Shown here: positions 1-10,574 of the stretch, in pieces
How positions within the stretch are numbered: the first letter of the stretch is position 1
Layout: each line of letters begins with the position of its first letter
Origin: Isoetes taiwanensis
Taxonomy: Eukaryota > Streptophyta > Lycopodiopsida > Isoetales > Isoetaceae
Reading direction: 5' to 3'
NCBI GenBank assembly: GCA_021234155.1
Contig: JAJEKV010000034.1
Span: 6,738,028 to 6,802,027 of the forward strand
DNA length: 64,000 bases
The notes under the pieces: generated by a model
The model's input: only the letters and a program-made list of their open reading frames with translations
Databases searched by the model: none
Told to the model about the DNA's origin: nothing
Translations under genes and position numbers: made by a program

Positions 1-64
1 TCCTTCAAATCACTTCTTTTGAAGGTTTTGGCTCAGTAATTTTAGTCTTTTTATGTTCTCATTC

Positions 65-240
65 ACTTTAACTGTTACTAGCTTAGCATATACTACAAAA
101 ATGAGAAAAAAAAATTCCATTTTTCGAGGTTTGAGGATCCTATCAAGTTAGTACTTTAACTGTTACTAGCTTAGCATATACTACAAAAATGAGAAATTTT
201 TTTTCCATTTTTCGAGGTTTGAGGATCCTATCAAGTTAGT
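65..240. repeat. Two-copy tandem repeat (88-bp unit)
   Basis: Two adjacent units start at 65 and 153 with the same ACTTTAACTGTTACTAGC opening and the same GATCCTATCAAGTTAGTA ending. They are almost identical except that a run of A after GAGAA in the first unit is a run of T in the second. No coding potential is seen. Confidence 0.85.
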
Positions 241-890
241 ACTACTGGGAGCATGGTCAGTGCTTTGCTCTTGGTCTCCAAGAACATTGCTCCCCTACTC
301 ATATACGGTGCACTCACCGTATATAAACAGGAGTTCATCCCCCATACCAGCTCCATGCTAATATAGGGCCCTCCACGTATCACTGCAACCTTGAAGAGTT
401 CCAGTGGGAAGAATGAAGGGGTCCTTTACCCTGTCTCCCTCAGGGCCTACCTAGCTGCGGAAGTGTAATATACATGTCAGTAGTACATACATCAACATCA
501 TAAGACCATCACGAAGGATGGTTCACCACATATCTGCATAGACAAAGATCAGCACATCACATAGGGAGATCCTACCCAAGGCTCAGACTCAAGGGGATGA
601 CTAACGGCTTGGGTCTCCAGAGGTCATTGCAGACAGAATTCATGGCAAAAGGATTTGGCTGGCATAGGAACATGGCTTAGGGTTGTCCACTCCATCCGCC
701 CCTCCTGTGCACACTTTGCAGAGTAGGCTGAAAAGTGTTGGGACCTGACTGTAGCCCGCCGGATGCATAGCCAAAGGGCCTATTCCTGGGTTGCATCTCC
801 CAGTTCCGATGGGGCAGGTAGGGATCACTCCCTCCAGAGATCTACATGCTGACTCAAGGTGACTAGAGGGCCACTGCCCTTATTCGACTT
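241..890 (-). repeat. Diverged LTR fragment, family 1 copy A
   Basis: This stretch is the reverse complement of 34380-34964 over roughly 600 bases with scattered changes; both contain the paired CATATACGGTG / CACCGTATA motif and the GGAGTTCATCCCCCATACC block. On the minus strand the LTR would end near 285, followed by a leader-like segment (about 250-283) that is also seen next to a primer-binding site at 57630-57690. The LTR end and the PBS are deleted here. At about 890 it joins Copia sequence, with a short duplicated CCACTGCCCTTATTCGAC at the junction. There is no ORF. Confidence 0.6.
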
Positions 891-911
891 AACCCACTGC
901 CCTTATTCGAC

Positions 912-1901
912 ATTATAATATTCTTGTTTGTAATGATATGACACTCCTAACCACTGTCAAGCAGCAGCTAGCCTCAATGTTTGAAATGACTGATCTTGGA
1001 AATATCCGTTCTTGTCTTGGTTTCAACATTCAACATGATCGTTCAAAAGGATGGATGCATTTGAGTCAGACGAATGCTATACTAGAGGCTGTGGACAAGT
1101 TTGGTCTATCACAATGCAAAGTTGTAGCATCACCTATGGTTGTTAGTCCAAAGGATTTACATTTGTCTAAGCTGCATTGTCCTCAAACAGATCAAGAGCA
1201 GGATGCCATGAAAGATATTCCTTATACCAATTTGGTTGGAGCTCTTCAATACTTTGCACATGCTTCTCGTCCAGATATTTCATTTGCTGCAAATCTTTTG
1301 GGTCAATTTATGTCCAATCCTGGTAAAGAACATTGGGTTGCTGCTAAACGTGTTTTGAGATATTTGAAAGGAACAGCCAACTATGGACTTTTATATTGTA
1401 AGCAAGATGGTGAGCAAGGGATTATGTCTTTAACAGGTTATACAGATGCAGATTGGGCAAGTTCTGATCATCTAATGCGATCTAAAAGTGGGAATTGTTT
1501 TACCATTGGATCATCTTTAGTGTCATGGGCTTGCAAGAAACAAAATTGTATTGCCACTTCTACTACAGAATCTGAATATGTAGCTGCTTCATTTGCTTGT
1601 CGTGAGCTAGTTTGGTTACGACGACTCCTTACAGATTTTGGGTTTCCACAGTCTCAAAGGACAACTTTGTTTTGTGACAATCAGGGTGCTAATTCACTTG
1701 TGAAAGATCGTGTTGAATTCCAAATCTAAGCACATAGAGATACACAATCATTATGTTCGAGCAGAAGTAAAAAAGGGCACAGTTAAGACTGAATATTGTC
1801 CTTCACATTTAATGCGTGCTGATATGTTTACAAAGGCACTTAGTGAGAAGCCATTATCTGAACATAGACTTGCTTTGGGAGTTACACTAGCTCCGCTATG
1901 A
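912..1901 (+). pseudogene. Copia retrotransposon pol 3' half (end of RT, RNase H)
   Basis: The sequence encodes the end of the reverse transcriptase and the RNase H domain of a Ty1/Copia polyprotein. The RT part begins in the middle of the catalytic region, near ILVCNDMTLL, the position after YVDD in intact elements. It continues through NLVGALQYFAHASRPDISFA and KRVLRYLKGT. RNase H shows TGYTDADWASS, TSTTESEYVAAS and FCDNQGA, which hold the acidic active-site residues. A one-base frameshift near 1715 separates the main frame (938-1729) from the normal tail KSKHIEIHNHYVR to DMFTKAL (1710-1901). Gag, protease and integrase are missing because the family 1 LTR fragment abuts it at about 911. The element is dead but quite well preserved. 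Confidence 0.93.
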
Positions 1902-1907
1902 GTACTT

Positions 1908-1909
<2 letters not shown>

Positions 1910-1947
<38 letters not shown>

Positions 1948-2450
1948 AAGGTGTTTTTTATATTGCATTTATATGAAATACATGAGTACCTTTGCTTATA
2001 AAAGCAAAGAAAATCAGAAAATTCAGTAATATAGGAACTGCTATAATAGGTAGATCCTTATAGTCTTATAACAAAACTTAGATATCAGAAAAGGAGAATA
2101 AAACCGAGATAAGGTTTTCAAATATGAAAACTGTCGATAACCAAGATATTATCCCTGTAATGATTATTATGCAAGACTTCACTGTCGAATTACTAAGCCA
2201 CATCAAGCACATCCTGTAGAGTGAAGTCTGGGATGTCATTCTTGCCAAACATCCTCAGCATTGTGTCCAAGTCCTCTGGTGTATAATTGGTGAAGTCAAG
2301 TAGCAGCAGGACATGGGCTTGCCTCTTCTGCTGCCATTTATGAAACAGGTTCTCAAAGTACAGTTTGAGATTATTAAACCTCCATATGAGCACATAATCA
2401 TAGGAGGGAGCTCGTGTTTTTTCCTTTTGATTCCCACAAAAGGTTTTTTT
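1910..2450 (-). mobile_element. 5'-truncated L1-type LINE, 3' end only
   Basis: A run of 32 T (1910-1941) is a reversed poly(A) tail. It is followed on the minus strand by a 3' UTR and a 66-residue open frame (2193-2393). That frame matches the C-terminus of the larger LINE at 11310-11681: WRFNNLKLYFENLFHKW against WWWNDLKIYFAAKWEEH, and TPEDLDTMLRMF against TPLDLDELETVF. Both 3' UTRs end in a similar pyrimidine-rich motif before the A tail. It is inserted just after the Copia stop codon, between coding region and LTR. The right edge near 2450 is approximate. Confidence 0.75.
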
Positions 2451-2572
2451 TACTCAAGCTAGAGATCAATTCTGCAGGGGGGACATACATGATACATTGT
2501 GCATTTGATCTCACCTTCGAAGACACATGCTGCTTATTTTGATTTACAAAGAGACCAAGTTTGTACGGGGGA

Positions 2573-2790
2573 TGTTGGAACGTGTCATATTTACACGTGT
2601 TACAATCTTGGCTCTTTGGTTTATATTTGGCTCAAGGAGCTAAAGGGGGCTTTTGCCTTTTAGCCCTCATTGTATATAAGAGCATGCTCTCTTCATGAAT
2701 AATCATTCGCTTTGGGGTTAACTTGTGCTTTCTCTCTTTCTCTGTTGTTTTGCTGCGTCTCTTATTTCCTTGCTTGTCATATTCTCAACA
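2573..2790 (+). repeat. Copia 3' LTR (218 bp)
   Basis: The segment starts TGTTG and ends CAACA, the perfect short inverted repeat expected of a Copia LTR. It is preceded directly by a polypurine tract (GTACGGGGGA, 2563-2572). A TATA-like TGTATATAAGAG lies near 2672. Its position downstream of the Copia pol remnant, in the same orientation, makes it that element's 3' LTR. The 5' LTR is not in the window. Confidence 0.85.
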
Positions 2791-3082
2791 CTCAATACCC
2801 ACCATTTTTCTTTGTTGTCTTATCACCTCCATGCCCAGACCAGACGGTAGTTGATGAAAGTCACGAACTTGACCATCGGAAAGCTGGAAAGGAAACGACG
2901 AAGATAATAGCGCCATGGCCAACGGTGCAACTATGGTGAAAGGCCGACGAGAAGGCTGCCGAAAATGGCCATTTTTAAAAGGAGAAGGTAAGAGCTGCAA
3001 CGAATTTGTCATCGCCATGGCCATGGAAATGCTAGTTCCGAAACTAACTTTCGTTCTATTTTGTGGGACCAATCTCTTATTA
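2791..3082. other. Unassigned sequence right of the Copia LTR
   Basis: This is target-side DNA between the Copia LTR and the duplicated module. Short open frames exist on both strands but none resembles a known protein. No repeat or RNA gene is visible. Confidence 0.4.
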
Positions 3083-3237
3083 ATATGTAGCATAATAACA
3101 GGGGGTTTTCTTTGTGTTTTTGTACGCTTTTCACTAAGGTTTTCTTATGATTTCGTGATGTATTCAAATGGATGTACTAATGTGTACATCTAGAGTGCAC
3201 CATTTCTGAGCCATTGATTTTAGCCTTTTTTTTTTTC

Positions 3238-3408
3238 AATGGTCAACAACCAATGGCTCACAACAAAAGCCCTTTTTTTGTGCGTGTGGTGCATAATGGT
3301 CAACAACCAATGGCTCACAACAAAAGCCCTTTTTTTGTGCGTGTGGTGCATAATGGTCAACAACCAATGGCTCACAACAAAAGCCCTCTTTTTGTGTGTG
3401 TGGTGCAT
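3238..3408. repeat. 57-bp tandem repeat, three units
   Basis: Units begin at about 3238, 3295 and 3352 and share the core CAACAACCAATGGCTCACAA, then a T run and GTGGTGCATAATGG. Because 57 is a multiple of three, several frames on both strands stay open through the array. Those open frames are a by-product of the repeat and not evidence of genes. Confidence 0.95.
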
Positions 3409-4061
3409 AATGGCCACATGAAGGGCTTGAAGGGCGCATGTAGTGCAGTTTCCCCGCCTGCAACACATTTCTTATCATAACTTTTGATCCACATTTCTTA
3501 TCATAACTTTTGATCCAGAGCTCTGTTTCAGATGATTTTTATTGCGTTGGAAAGCTCTCTCCGAGATCTTTTTGATAATGTATAATATGGATATGTTTGG
3601 TTAAGTTATCTATGCTAAAACAGCATTTTTTTCGGCCGGGTTTGGTAGGCTTTCACATCCTACTAGTTGATTAATACAGGATTGCGCTATTGGATATTGT
3701 TTTATGGCTCATTCCGAATGAAGCTTGCAAAAAATTACCATGCAGTTTTAGATTTTGAGGCAGTTATTAAGCAAATTCCAAGGCTTCTAGATCCTTGTGC
3801 TAACAAGCAGAAAAGTTTTCCACTTTGGTTTCTCACCACAAGAATCCATGGACTTTCAGAATAATGGGATCAATCTGCTCTATCTTTATGGTAACTTTTA
3901 CTTACGTTCTATTTGTTTTATTGTGATGAAATTCAAAAGCTACAGGTGATAAAAGCCTCAAATGAATTCTAGTTTTTTTCTGGTTTAAATTCTAAAATTT
4001 TTGTCACACCGGTAGGGGGCGAAGGGGCCAAAAAAATTTTTTTGCAACACAAACCATTAAC

Positions 4062-4527
4062 ATCCAACATATAAAAATTAAATCCCCCAACGCATAACAA
4101 CCAACACATAACAACCATTGACACTAACAACCAACACATAAGTACCATTGACATTAATTAACACAACCATTGGGTCCAACACATTTAAATTCAAATCCCC
4201 CTTAAACCCCCTTTGGTTTGGGTGCATATTCACACGGGGGTGGCGTGGGGGCGGTGAGAGCCCTCATAATTGTATTTTGCACGTACGAAATCAACACCAT
4301 ATAGTATTCCGCTTGAAATCTTATAGTATTTTGCGAATCTTGTTATACAGTATAGCAAATTTTGTATTTGCATACCCCACAAACGAGGAACTTTACGTAC
4401 GGTGTAGATTAAGGAATAAGTGGTAAATATGCCTATCCAACAGCTCTCGTTGCCCGGAGTCACCCCCCGTGTGAATATGCACCCAAACCAAAGGGGGTTT
4501 AAGGGGGATTTTAATTTAAATGTGTTA
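4062..4527. mobile_element. Long-armed MITE, copy 1 (right arm truncated)
   Basis: A left arm (4062-4247) with ATCCAACATATAAAAATTAA and CCCCTTTGGTTTGGGTGCAT is matched in inverse by a right arm (about 4441-4527). The arms flank a unique core of about 190 bases with CGTACGAAATC and GAGGAACTTTACGTACGG. In copy 2 the right arm runs on to the full ATCCAACATATA terminus. Here it stops at AAATGTGTT and joins unrelated DNA. No transposase is encoded. No target duplication is visible, so the superfamily is undetermined. Confidence 0.75.
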
Positions 4528-6966
4528 GGCATCTGTAATAAGATTCATTGAATTGATGATGAATTCATTCATACAAATTCATTAATGACTTACTTTCCTT
4601 CATTTAAATGGACCATTATGTTCCCATATCAATGTCTTGATGAAACACTAATTTCACAGCTAGTCCTCAATTATGTTGTCTCATAACAAATAACACAAGC
4701 ACCTACTCAAATGTAGTTAGAATGTGTGCATACCAAATGAAATTGCCTTTGGCAGCGATGTGGCAGGTATGCCCAATGATCTTTTGAAGCTCGATTTTTC
4801 TGTAAACAAAAACCAGGGCCTTCAGAATTTGTATACTTGGACAATGGCCATGTAGAGCCAGACTGGCGAGAAAAGATCATGGAAGAAATTCGTCTCATTT
4901 CCCGTTGCTTTTTCATCCTCTTCTGGGTCTCACCAAGTCGAGAAATGTGATGGAAATGTTAGATGCATGTTGTTCAGAGCTGGATCGATCTTTAGTCTTC
5001 CTCCAGAACACTAAAGCACTAATTCCAGACTTTTTCTAATTCAGCCAGTCTTAACACCTTCTCTCAAATAATTCAGGGTGATTTTCTACTCAGAGCCCGA
5101 TGCTATTAATTTTTAGACTAATGGAGATCTTGCCTTGAGTTTTTAAGATGGAGTGCTCCTGGACTCGTAAATGAGAATCCCGCACTTGAATCTAATAAGC
5201 TTCTTGGCTGGGTTCGCTACTAGGCACAACATAGTCCAAACTTCGAGCTAATTGAGATGAGCCCTTATATAGGATATATGGTTAGATATTTAAATGGCTG
5301 GTCCCGTTATAAATTTATGGTTAGATAATTTTATATGGCTGGTCCCGTTATAATCTATAGCCTCAAGCCAAATAATGTTAATATTTTACATGCTTTCACA
5401 ATTTTTCTTCACGAACAATAAGACGGTAATTCTTCCAATGTCATCAGTTGCATCGTCGTCATTTTGAGATATTGGATCATCCAATAGCTGAATTTCTGCA
5501 TCGTTAACCTGTTGCAGTGATTGGTCTAGTGGCCCCATGCAATTCCTGCAAAGTATGTAGTGATGATCTTGGGTTTTTAAACAGGTTGATCTTAAAAAGC
5601 CAGGAGATTTACTTCCAAAAACATCCTGGGTCATTCAGCATCATACAACTACAAATTGGGGTTTCCGCCGCCATGCATCCGAAACCCCAGTGCTAAATAA
5701 ATATGACATCGAGAAATTAGTTTGAAGTTAAAAAGCTAAGCCACCTAGTTGACCTTTCTATGTCACATTTACTAATGCACGCCCATAAAATGAAGGTTAT
5801 GGTGAAGTTAATTTTGGAATGCGCAAGATGAGATATTTGACGTTCATAAACCATTTTGTTAAGCCCATTTTGTACCTCATCTAGCCCTACCAACAATGAT
5901 TTATTAGCATGATTTGGCTGTTATTACGAACGTTAGATGTTTACCCATACCTATCGACTTTCCGCTATTATAAACCCAGACAACGCAGACCACCAAACTC
6001 GAAACTTTCCTTCAATTAAGCTAAGCCATAAGCTCTGGCATGGTAGGTTCGGCAGACCCAATAATCTTCTGGCAAACCCAACAATGGGGAGCTTCAACAA
6101 TTCACAACTCCAGCCAATCTGGAGCCATAAGGCAACTTCCATTCCAAGTCACAACCGTTCTTTATTCGGTCCGCATGCACGCCTTGCTCTTTTTGTTTTT
6201 CTATTTTCAACGTACCTCTACAATTTCCATATGAATAAAAGGCAATAGTTAGTTTTTTTTGGACTTTTCGTTATTGTTAACAAATATGTAGTCGATTAGT
6301 ATCCAGTTTGAATGAATGCGTTATACATTCAAATGGTACCACAACTATTAATCTATGACTTTTTTTTAGCTCCTCATACAAAAGCTTAAATCTTAGAACT
6401 CTATTCCACATCACACTTGAACATCACAATATTATAATCTTACTTGGTCTGAAGTCTCCATTATTTGATTTTTCTAAGTTGCACTCATTTTTCTTTTCTT
6501 TTTTTGGGGTTGTAAATTGTAGGTGTCCATGTTATGGTTAGTTGGGGATAGTGTCCTCTAGGATTTCGTGTACATTCATAATTACATTTTTTTTAAATTT
6601 GCATTGCTTTATGGGTGATTCTGGAGGATGGGATCTTTACCCGAGATCCCATTAGGAAACTTAACAGTTTGTAATTGTACTACACATGAGTGCTAAGTTG
6701 CTATGTTTCTATATTTGCAGGAAATACGCTCAAATGATGGCAAACAATGCATGTATGTTGTAGATCTACAAAGAAATAAGATCAGCGGATGATGATCACG
6801 AAGAGATATATTATGTGAATTAAAGAAGAAGAGGGAAATCAAGTAAGTTTTTTACACCATAGATAGCGTGTATGCGTAGTGGCCAGTTTTATGTCTTATG
6901 TTGTGTTGAATAGTCTTAGAGAAATTTACGGAGAAATGCATACTATAGACAAAGGTACGCTAATTT
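4528..6966. other. No recognisable gene; weak coding-like traces
   Basis: Most of this stretch is AT-rich and lacks long open frames. On the + strand near 5140-5230 a frame reads FLRWSAPGLVNENPALESNK, which looks like decayed coding sequence, but I cannot name its source. A diverged tandem duplication containing ATGGCTGGTCCCGTTATAA lies at about 5280-5352. An open frame of 103 codons (5937-6248, +) has no recognisable domain. The 5' end of the Helitron remnant may lie in the right part. Confidence 0.4.
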
Positions 6967-6968
6967 AA

Positions 6969-7545
6969 CTGAGGAACGAAGAGAAGAGAGACGCGCGAGG
7001 CAGAGAGAACGCGCAAGGGAACGTCGAGAGCGTCCAAAAGCACAGTAATTACCAACATAACTCCCACCGAGGAACGAAGACATAGGGTGCAAAGATGGAG
7101 AGAACATGCAAGGCAATGTTCGGATTCAATAAACACTCCCACTAATATATTGTCAGGCTCGATAGTAGGAATTCCTTTGTCGCAGGCAACATCTACCACA
7201 AACGTGAATGAGATTGTTAGACCTCTAACAAGCGAAGAGAATATAGCGGATGATTTAGAACAAGGGCATTTGGCACATTGGCAAGCCTGTGCACGACGTA
7301 TGAGCTTGGCAATAAATCGAACTTATACTATGTGTACATGGAATAAGAGGTGCACATATTGCCAAATCCCACTATTGAATGTCGAGCAGGATGGATTTTG
7401 TTGCAACAATGGAAGATGGCAGCTCCCACCATTACCTCCTTTGCCCGTACCATTGAACAATTTATACAATACACCCGATTTTCAAACGGACGCTAGAAAG
7501 ATTAATAGACTGTTTTGCTTCAGTGCTTGGAGTCGATGTCTCTAA
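6969..7545 (+). pseudogene. Helitron RepHel N-terminal fragment (basic region and zinc finger)
   Basis: A basic stretch rich in EERREERRARQRERARERR is interrupted by stops near 7045 and followed by an open frame from 7087. It leads into CTWNKRCTYCQIPL and DGFCCNNGRWQLPPLPPLP, then PDFQTDARKINRLFCFSA. This order, a Cys-rich finger followed by LPPLP and a KINRLFCFSALG-like motif, is the N-terminal region of plant Helitron replication-helicase proteins. One missing base at about 7531 shifts the frame; the alternative frame continues LGVDVSKS as expected. The HUH Rep nuclease that should follow is absent, and the sequence jumps directly to the pre-helicase region. Confidence 0.8.
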
Positions 7546-9215
7546 GTCCCACGCAACTACGGTTTTTATTTGCAATGGTGTTACTTGATCAAGCACCAGC
7601 AGTTGAAATATGGGACAAATTTCGAGTACTTATGAGTCGTGACATGTTAGACCAATACTCAAACGATGAAGCGGTTGCATTTAATGAGTCCCTCCACCGA
7701 ATCAATAATATATTGACACAACATGGAACCAACATCATGGCCTTCGGCTTGCAACTACATGCTCGTCTTGCAAGAGATGTAATGCACGAGCTTGCCACTT
7801 TTCCTGACCATGCGAGATATTTAAACTCTGTAATGGAGATGTCAAGTGAAATGAATGCTAATCAGATGGAAATATATGATTATATGCGAAAAATGTTAGA
7901 ATTCTCACAAAGCAAGCAACCAACGTTCGTAAATGGCAAGGCTGGCACGGGAAAAACATTCGTCCTTAATTGCATATGCTTATTAATACGCGGGAATAAG
8001 AACATTGTGCTCCCATGTGGCACCACAGCACTCGCAGCCCTTCAATACCCAGGGGGCCGAACTGCGCACTCTCTCTTTCAAATCCCCGTTGTAGAAAACA
8101 ATGCAGGTTTACATTCGCTGCTAGAACGGGATTCAGGTGCAGCTCAACTCCTTAATGCAGCAAAGGCCATAATTTGGGATGAATTCCCAATGGCTAATAA
8201 AGCAGTTATAGAAAGCGCCCACAACCTACTGCAACAATTATGTGGAAATAATTTACCTTTCGGAGGAAAGCATTTTATAGCTTCTGGAGATTTTAGGCAG
8301 GTCGCACCTGTCGTGAAAGGAGGAGGGAAGATAGCAGCCATCAATGCATCCATTAAATCATCACCTCTGTGGCAAACATTCCATGTGTTGACATTAGAAC
8401 AACCAATACGAAATGCAAGTGATCCAGAACTCTTGCGTTATGTTGATAATATAGGGGAAAACTGGGAAGAAACAGCAGTCCCTTTGGACATATTTGACAC
8501 AACTACTGAAGTTGCAGAAGCAGAGAGCTTTCTCTACCCGTCTGACGTCCTGAGGAATCCAACTGAGTGCGAGAAACGAGCATTCCTATCTCCTATCAAC
8601 AAGCACGCCAATAATTTCAACGAGCGTACACTAGACAAGGTTCCAAATCACGATAAAATATACTACAGCCATGATCACATCAGCAAACAAGATGAACCTA
8701 TTCATGATCACCCCTATGCAACATCGGATTTTCTTAACAACTTCACCCACTCTGGCATTCCTGATCATGAGCTCAGACTCAAAGTAGGAGCAATATGCCA
8801 CATCATGAAACGACTTGACACAGAAAAGGGTCTCGTGAAAAATGCAAGAGTCATGATCACTTCAATGCACGACAAGTTTGTAATGGTAAAAGTATTGGTC
8901 GCGACTACACAATTGAACGATTGCATATACCCAATTTCGAGGACCGACTTCTTCTATCAACCAGAGAATAGACCATGGACTATCCATAGACGTCAATTGC
9001 CACTACGACTTGCATATGCGACCACCTTCAATAGCTGTCAGGGACTAACATTGGACCGTGTCGTCCTTGACCTGCGAACAAATGTATTTGCACACGGTCA
9101 ACTATATACGGCACTCACGCGCATACGAAGAAGACAAGACGTGCTCATTCTATTATCTCCAGATAATACAACAAAACGTACAACAAACGTCGTCTACAAA
9201 GAGCTGCTCTTATAG
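7539..9215 (+). pseudogene. Helitron PIF1-like helicase domain
   Basis: The frame is open from 7515 to 9215 (566 codons) and encodes the helicase half of a Helitron RepHel protein, a 5'-3' DNA helicase of the PIF1/RecD superfamily 1B. Numbered from the codon at 7515, Walker A GKAGTGKT lies at about 141-148, Walker B IIWDEFPM at 219-226, SGDFRQVAPVV at 257-267, GLVKNARVMI in the second half, ATTFNSCQGLTLDRVVLDL at about 502-520 and YTALTRIRR near 531. All core helicase motifs look intact. The pre-helicase part (RFLFAMVLLDQAPAVEIWDKF) is fused directly to the zinc-finger fragment, so an internal deletion has removed the Rep nuclease with its HUH and tyrosine motifs. The product could not start rolling-circle transposition by itself. 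It is classed as a pseudogene although the frame is long and clean. Host PIF1 is less likely given the Helitron-type N-terminus. Confidence 0.9.
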
Positions 9216-9587
9216 AAAGGTATGTTTACTCCCCTCGTTCCTCAAATCCTCATTTGTGCAAGCTATTATTTTATATATAATATATAAAGAGCCATCATCT
9301 TCTATATTCTACTGTTGTAGACGATCGTCCTCTTATATTCCTAAAAAGGCTCCTCTTATAAACGGTATGCTTACTGCACCATTTCTCTAATCCATTTGTG
9401 TTATTCTCTGTTGTTAGAATATATCATCTCGTTTAAAAATATATGCATGCATGCATGTACGTATGTCTGTATATTTTCTTATTTTTAGCTTGTGTAGTGG
9501 ATGGCCTGCTATTCAATTACCATGGGACTCCCCTCATATAAAAATTGTAAAACTAAAAAATAAAAATGAAAATGAAAAATGAGAAAG
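9216..9587. other. Helitron 3' flank, no gene
   Basis: A loose duplication is seen (CTCTTATAGAAAGGTATGTTTACT at 9209 against CTCTTATAAACGGTATGCTTACT near 9353). An alternating TGCATGCATGCATG tract lies near 9443. No convincing Helitron 3' hairpin with a CTRR end could be found by eye. Confidence 0.4.
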
Positions 9588-10035
9588 ATGTCCATCGCGA
9601 TGTAGGTATAGTGGTCAAGCCATTGGTTATGGGAGGCCCCCAGCCAGGCCCAAAACCCACTGACAACCATCGGGTGGAAACAAAGAAAAAAAATGAAGAA
9701 AGCATCCATCGCGATGACAATTTAGTGGTCAAGCCATTGGTTATGGGCGGCCCCCAGCCAGGCCCAAAACCCATTAATTGTCATTGGAGGATAAGGAAAA
9801 AAAAAAAAAAAGAGAAAAAAGAATGAAAACGTCCATTGCGATGTGGGTCTAGTGGTCAGGCCATTGGTTATGGGAGGCCCCCCGCCAGGCTCAAAACCCA
9901 CTGACAAGCATCGGGTGGAAAGAAAGAAAGAAAAATGAGGAAAGCATCCATCGCGATGATAAATTAATGGTCAAGCCATTGGTTATGGGCGACCCCCACC
10001 CAGGTCCAAAACACATTGATTATCATCGGATAAGG
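9588..10035 (+). repeat. Four-unit tandem array with two-unit higher-order period (~241 bp)
   Basis: Four related units begin near 9588, 9705, 9829 and 9946, each with TCCATYGCGATG, then GTGGTCARGCCATTGGTTATGG, then a GCCAGGCYCAAAACCCA-like block. Units 1 and 3 resemble each other (GGAGGCCCC, CATCGGGTGGAAA), as do units 2 and 4 (GGGCGRCCCC), giving an A-B-A-B higher-order arrangement. TAGTGGTCAGGCCATTGG and GGCTCAAAACC resemble tRNA-type internal A and B promoter boxes, so the unit may derive from a SINE or tRNA gene. Two or more unit ends carry A-rich tracts. Confidence 0.8.
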
Positions 10036-10059
10036 ATAATGATCTAATAGTGGGAATCC

Positions 10060-10160
10060 CATGGTTGTTGATTATAGCACCCATCTATCCTACAGGCAAA
10101 AAAACACAAGGGAAGAATGCAGGTTCAACTCCTGTATATTCTGAACATGTAATCCCCTAT
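10060..10160 (+). repeat. tRNA-derived SINE-like head
   Basis: GCAGGTTCAACTCCTGT near 10131 is a T-arm with a five-pair stem and a TTCAACT loop, matching the pol III B-box consensus. No matching acceptor stem is present, so it is not a functional tRNA gene. A SINE head is the best explanation. Confidence 0.4.
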
Positions 10161-10560
10161 ATTCTACTTTCAGGGTGATGAAGGTTGCCTTTACGAATAC
10201 TTAGTGTATTTTGCACGATTGGGAATAGAAAGGTGTTACTATGGAGGCATTGCACTAACAGGTTGGACATTAGTAGTGGACCCAATCTCACAAGTTTAGA
10301 ACTAAATAAATATTCGAAGTCCTAAATAAATAAGGACTTATTAGTCTTTATCAAAAGAGCTGATTATAAACGTAGGTATCAATTTATTTTTAACCATGCA
10401 ATTTATTTTTAACATTCAAAGTCTATATGCACAAGGCAAGGGGAAGATGTGAAAAGTTTAAGCCAAGAATAATTGCATAATTTTGATTACCATCCATGTT
10501 CAAGACATTTTTGCCACGAAATCTTGAGGACATGCATGTTCTTTCGCATCTCAAGGATGT
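10161..10560. other. No recognisable feature
   Basis: This interval is AT-rich, with no open frame that looks coding. It contains only ordinary short homopolymer runs and AATAAATA repeats near 10305-10330. Confidence 0.4.
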
Positions 10561-10574
10561 CCAGAATTGAGATC

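Larger units (their letters stand above)
3083..4527 (+). repeat. Duplicated 1.4-kb module, copy 1
   Basis: The module is nearly identical, in direct orientation, to 20937-22446. It starts at AATATGTAGCATAATAACAG and contains three 57-bp tandem units, a region with a 65-codon open frame (3667-3864) that I do not recognise, and a long-armed MITE at its right end. Copy 1 is outside the CACTA element and copy 2 is inside it. The copies differ mainly by indels: copy 1 keeps a full left MITE arm but has lost the outer part of the right arm. Confidence 0.9.

Noticed and set aside
3214-3480. Several overlapping open frames on both strands across the 57-bp array, encoding a 19-residue repeat protein
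   Set aside because: The repeat length is a multiple of three, so frames without stops are propagated automatically. The same frames appear on both strands and in both module copies, without start context or promoter.
3667-3864. 65-codon ORF conserved in both module copies (also 21522-21719)
   Set aside because: Its identity between copies follows from the recent duplication and does not show selection. It has no recognisable domain.
5937-6248. 103-codon + strand ORF with WHGRFGRPNN, faintly like a Copia pre-integrase motif
   Set aside because: Only a short chance-level resemblance. The zinc-binding His/Cys residues and neighbouring integrase sequence are absent.
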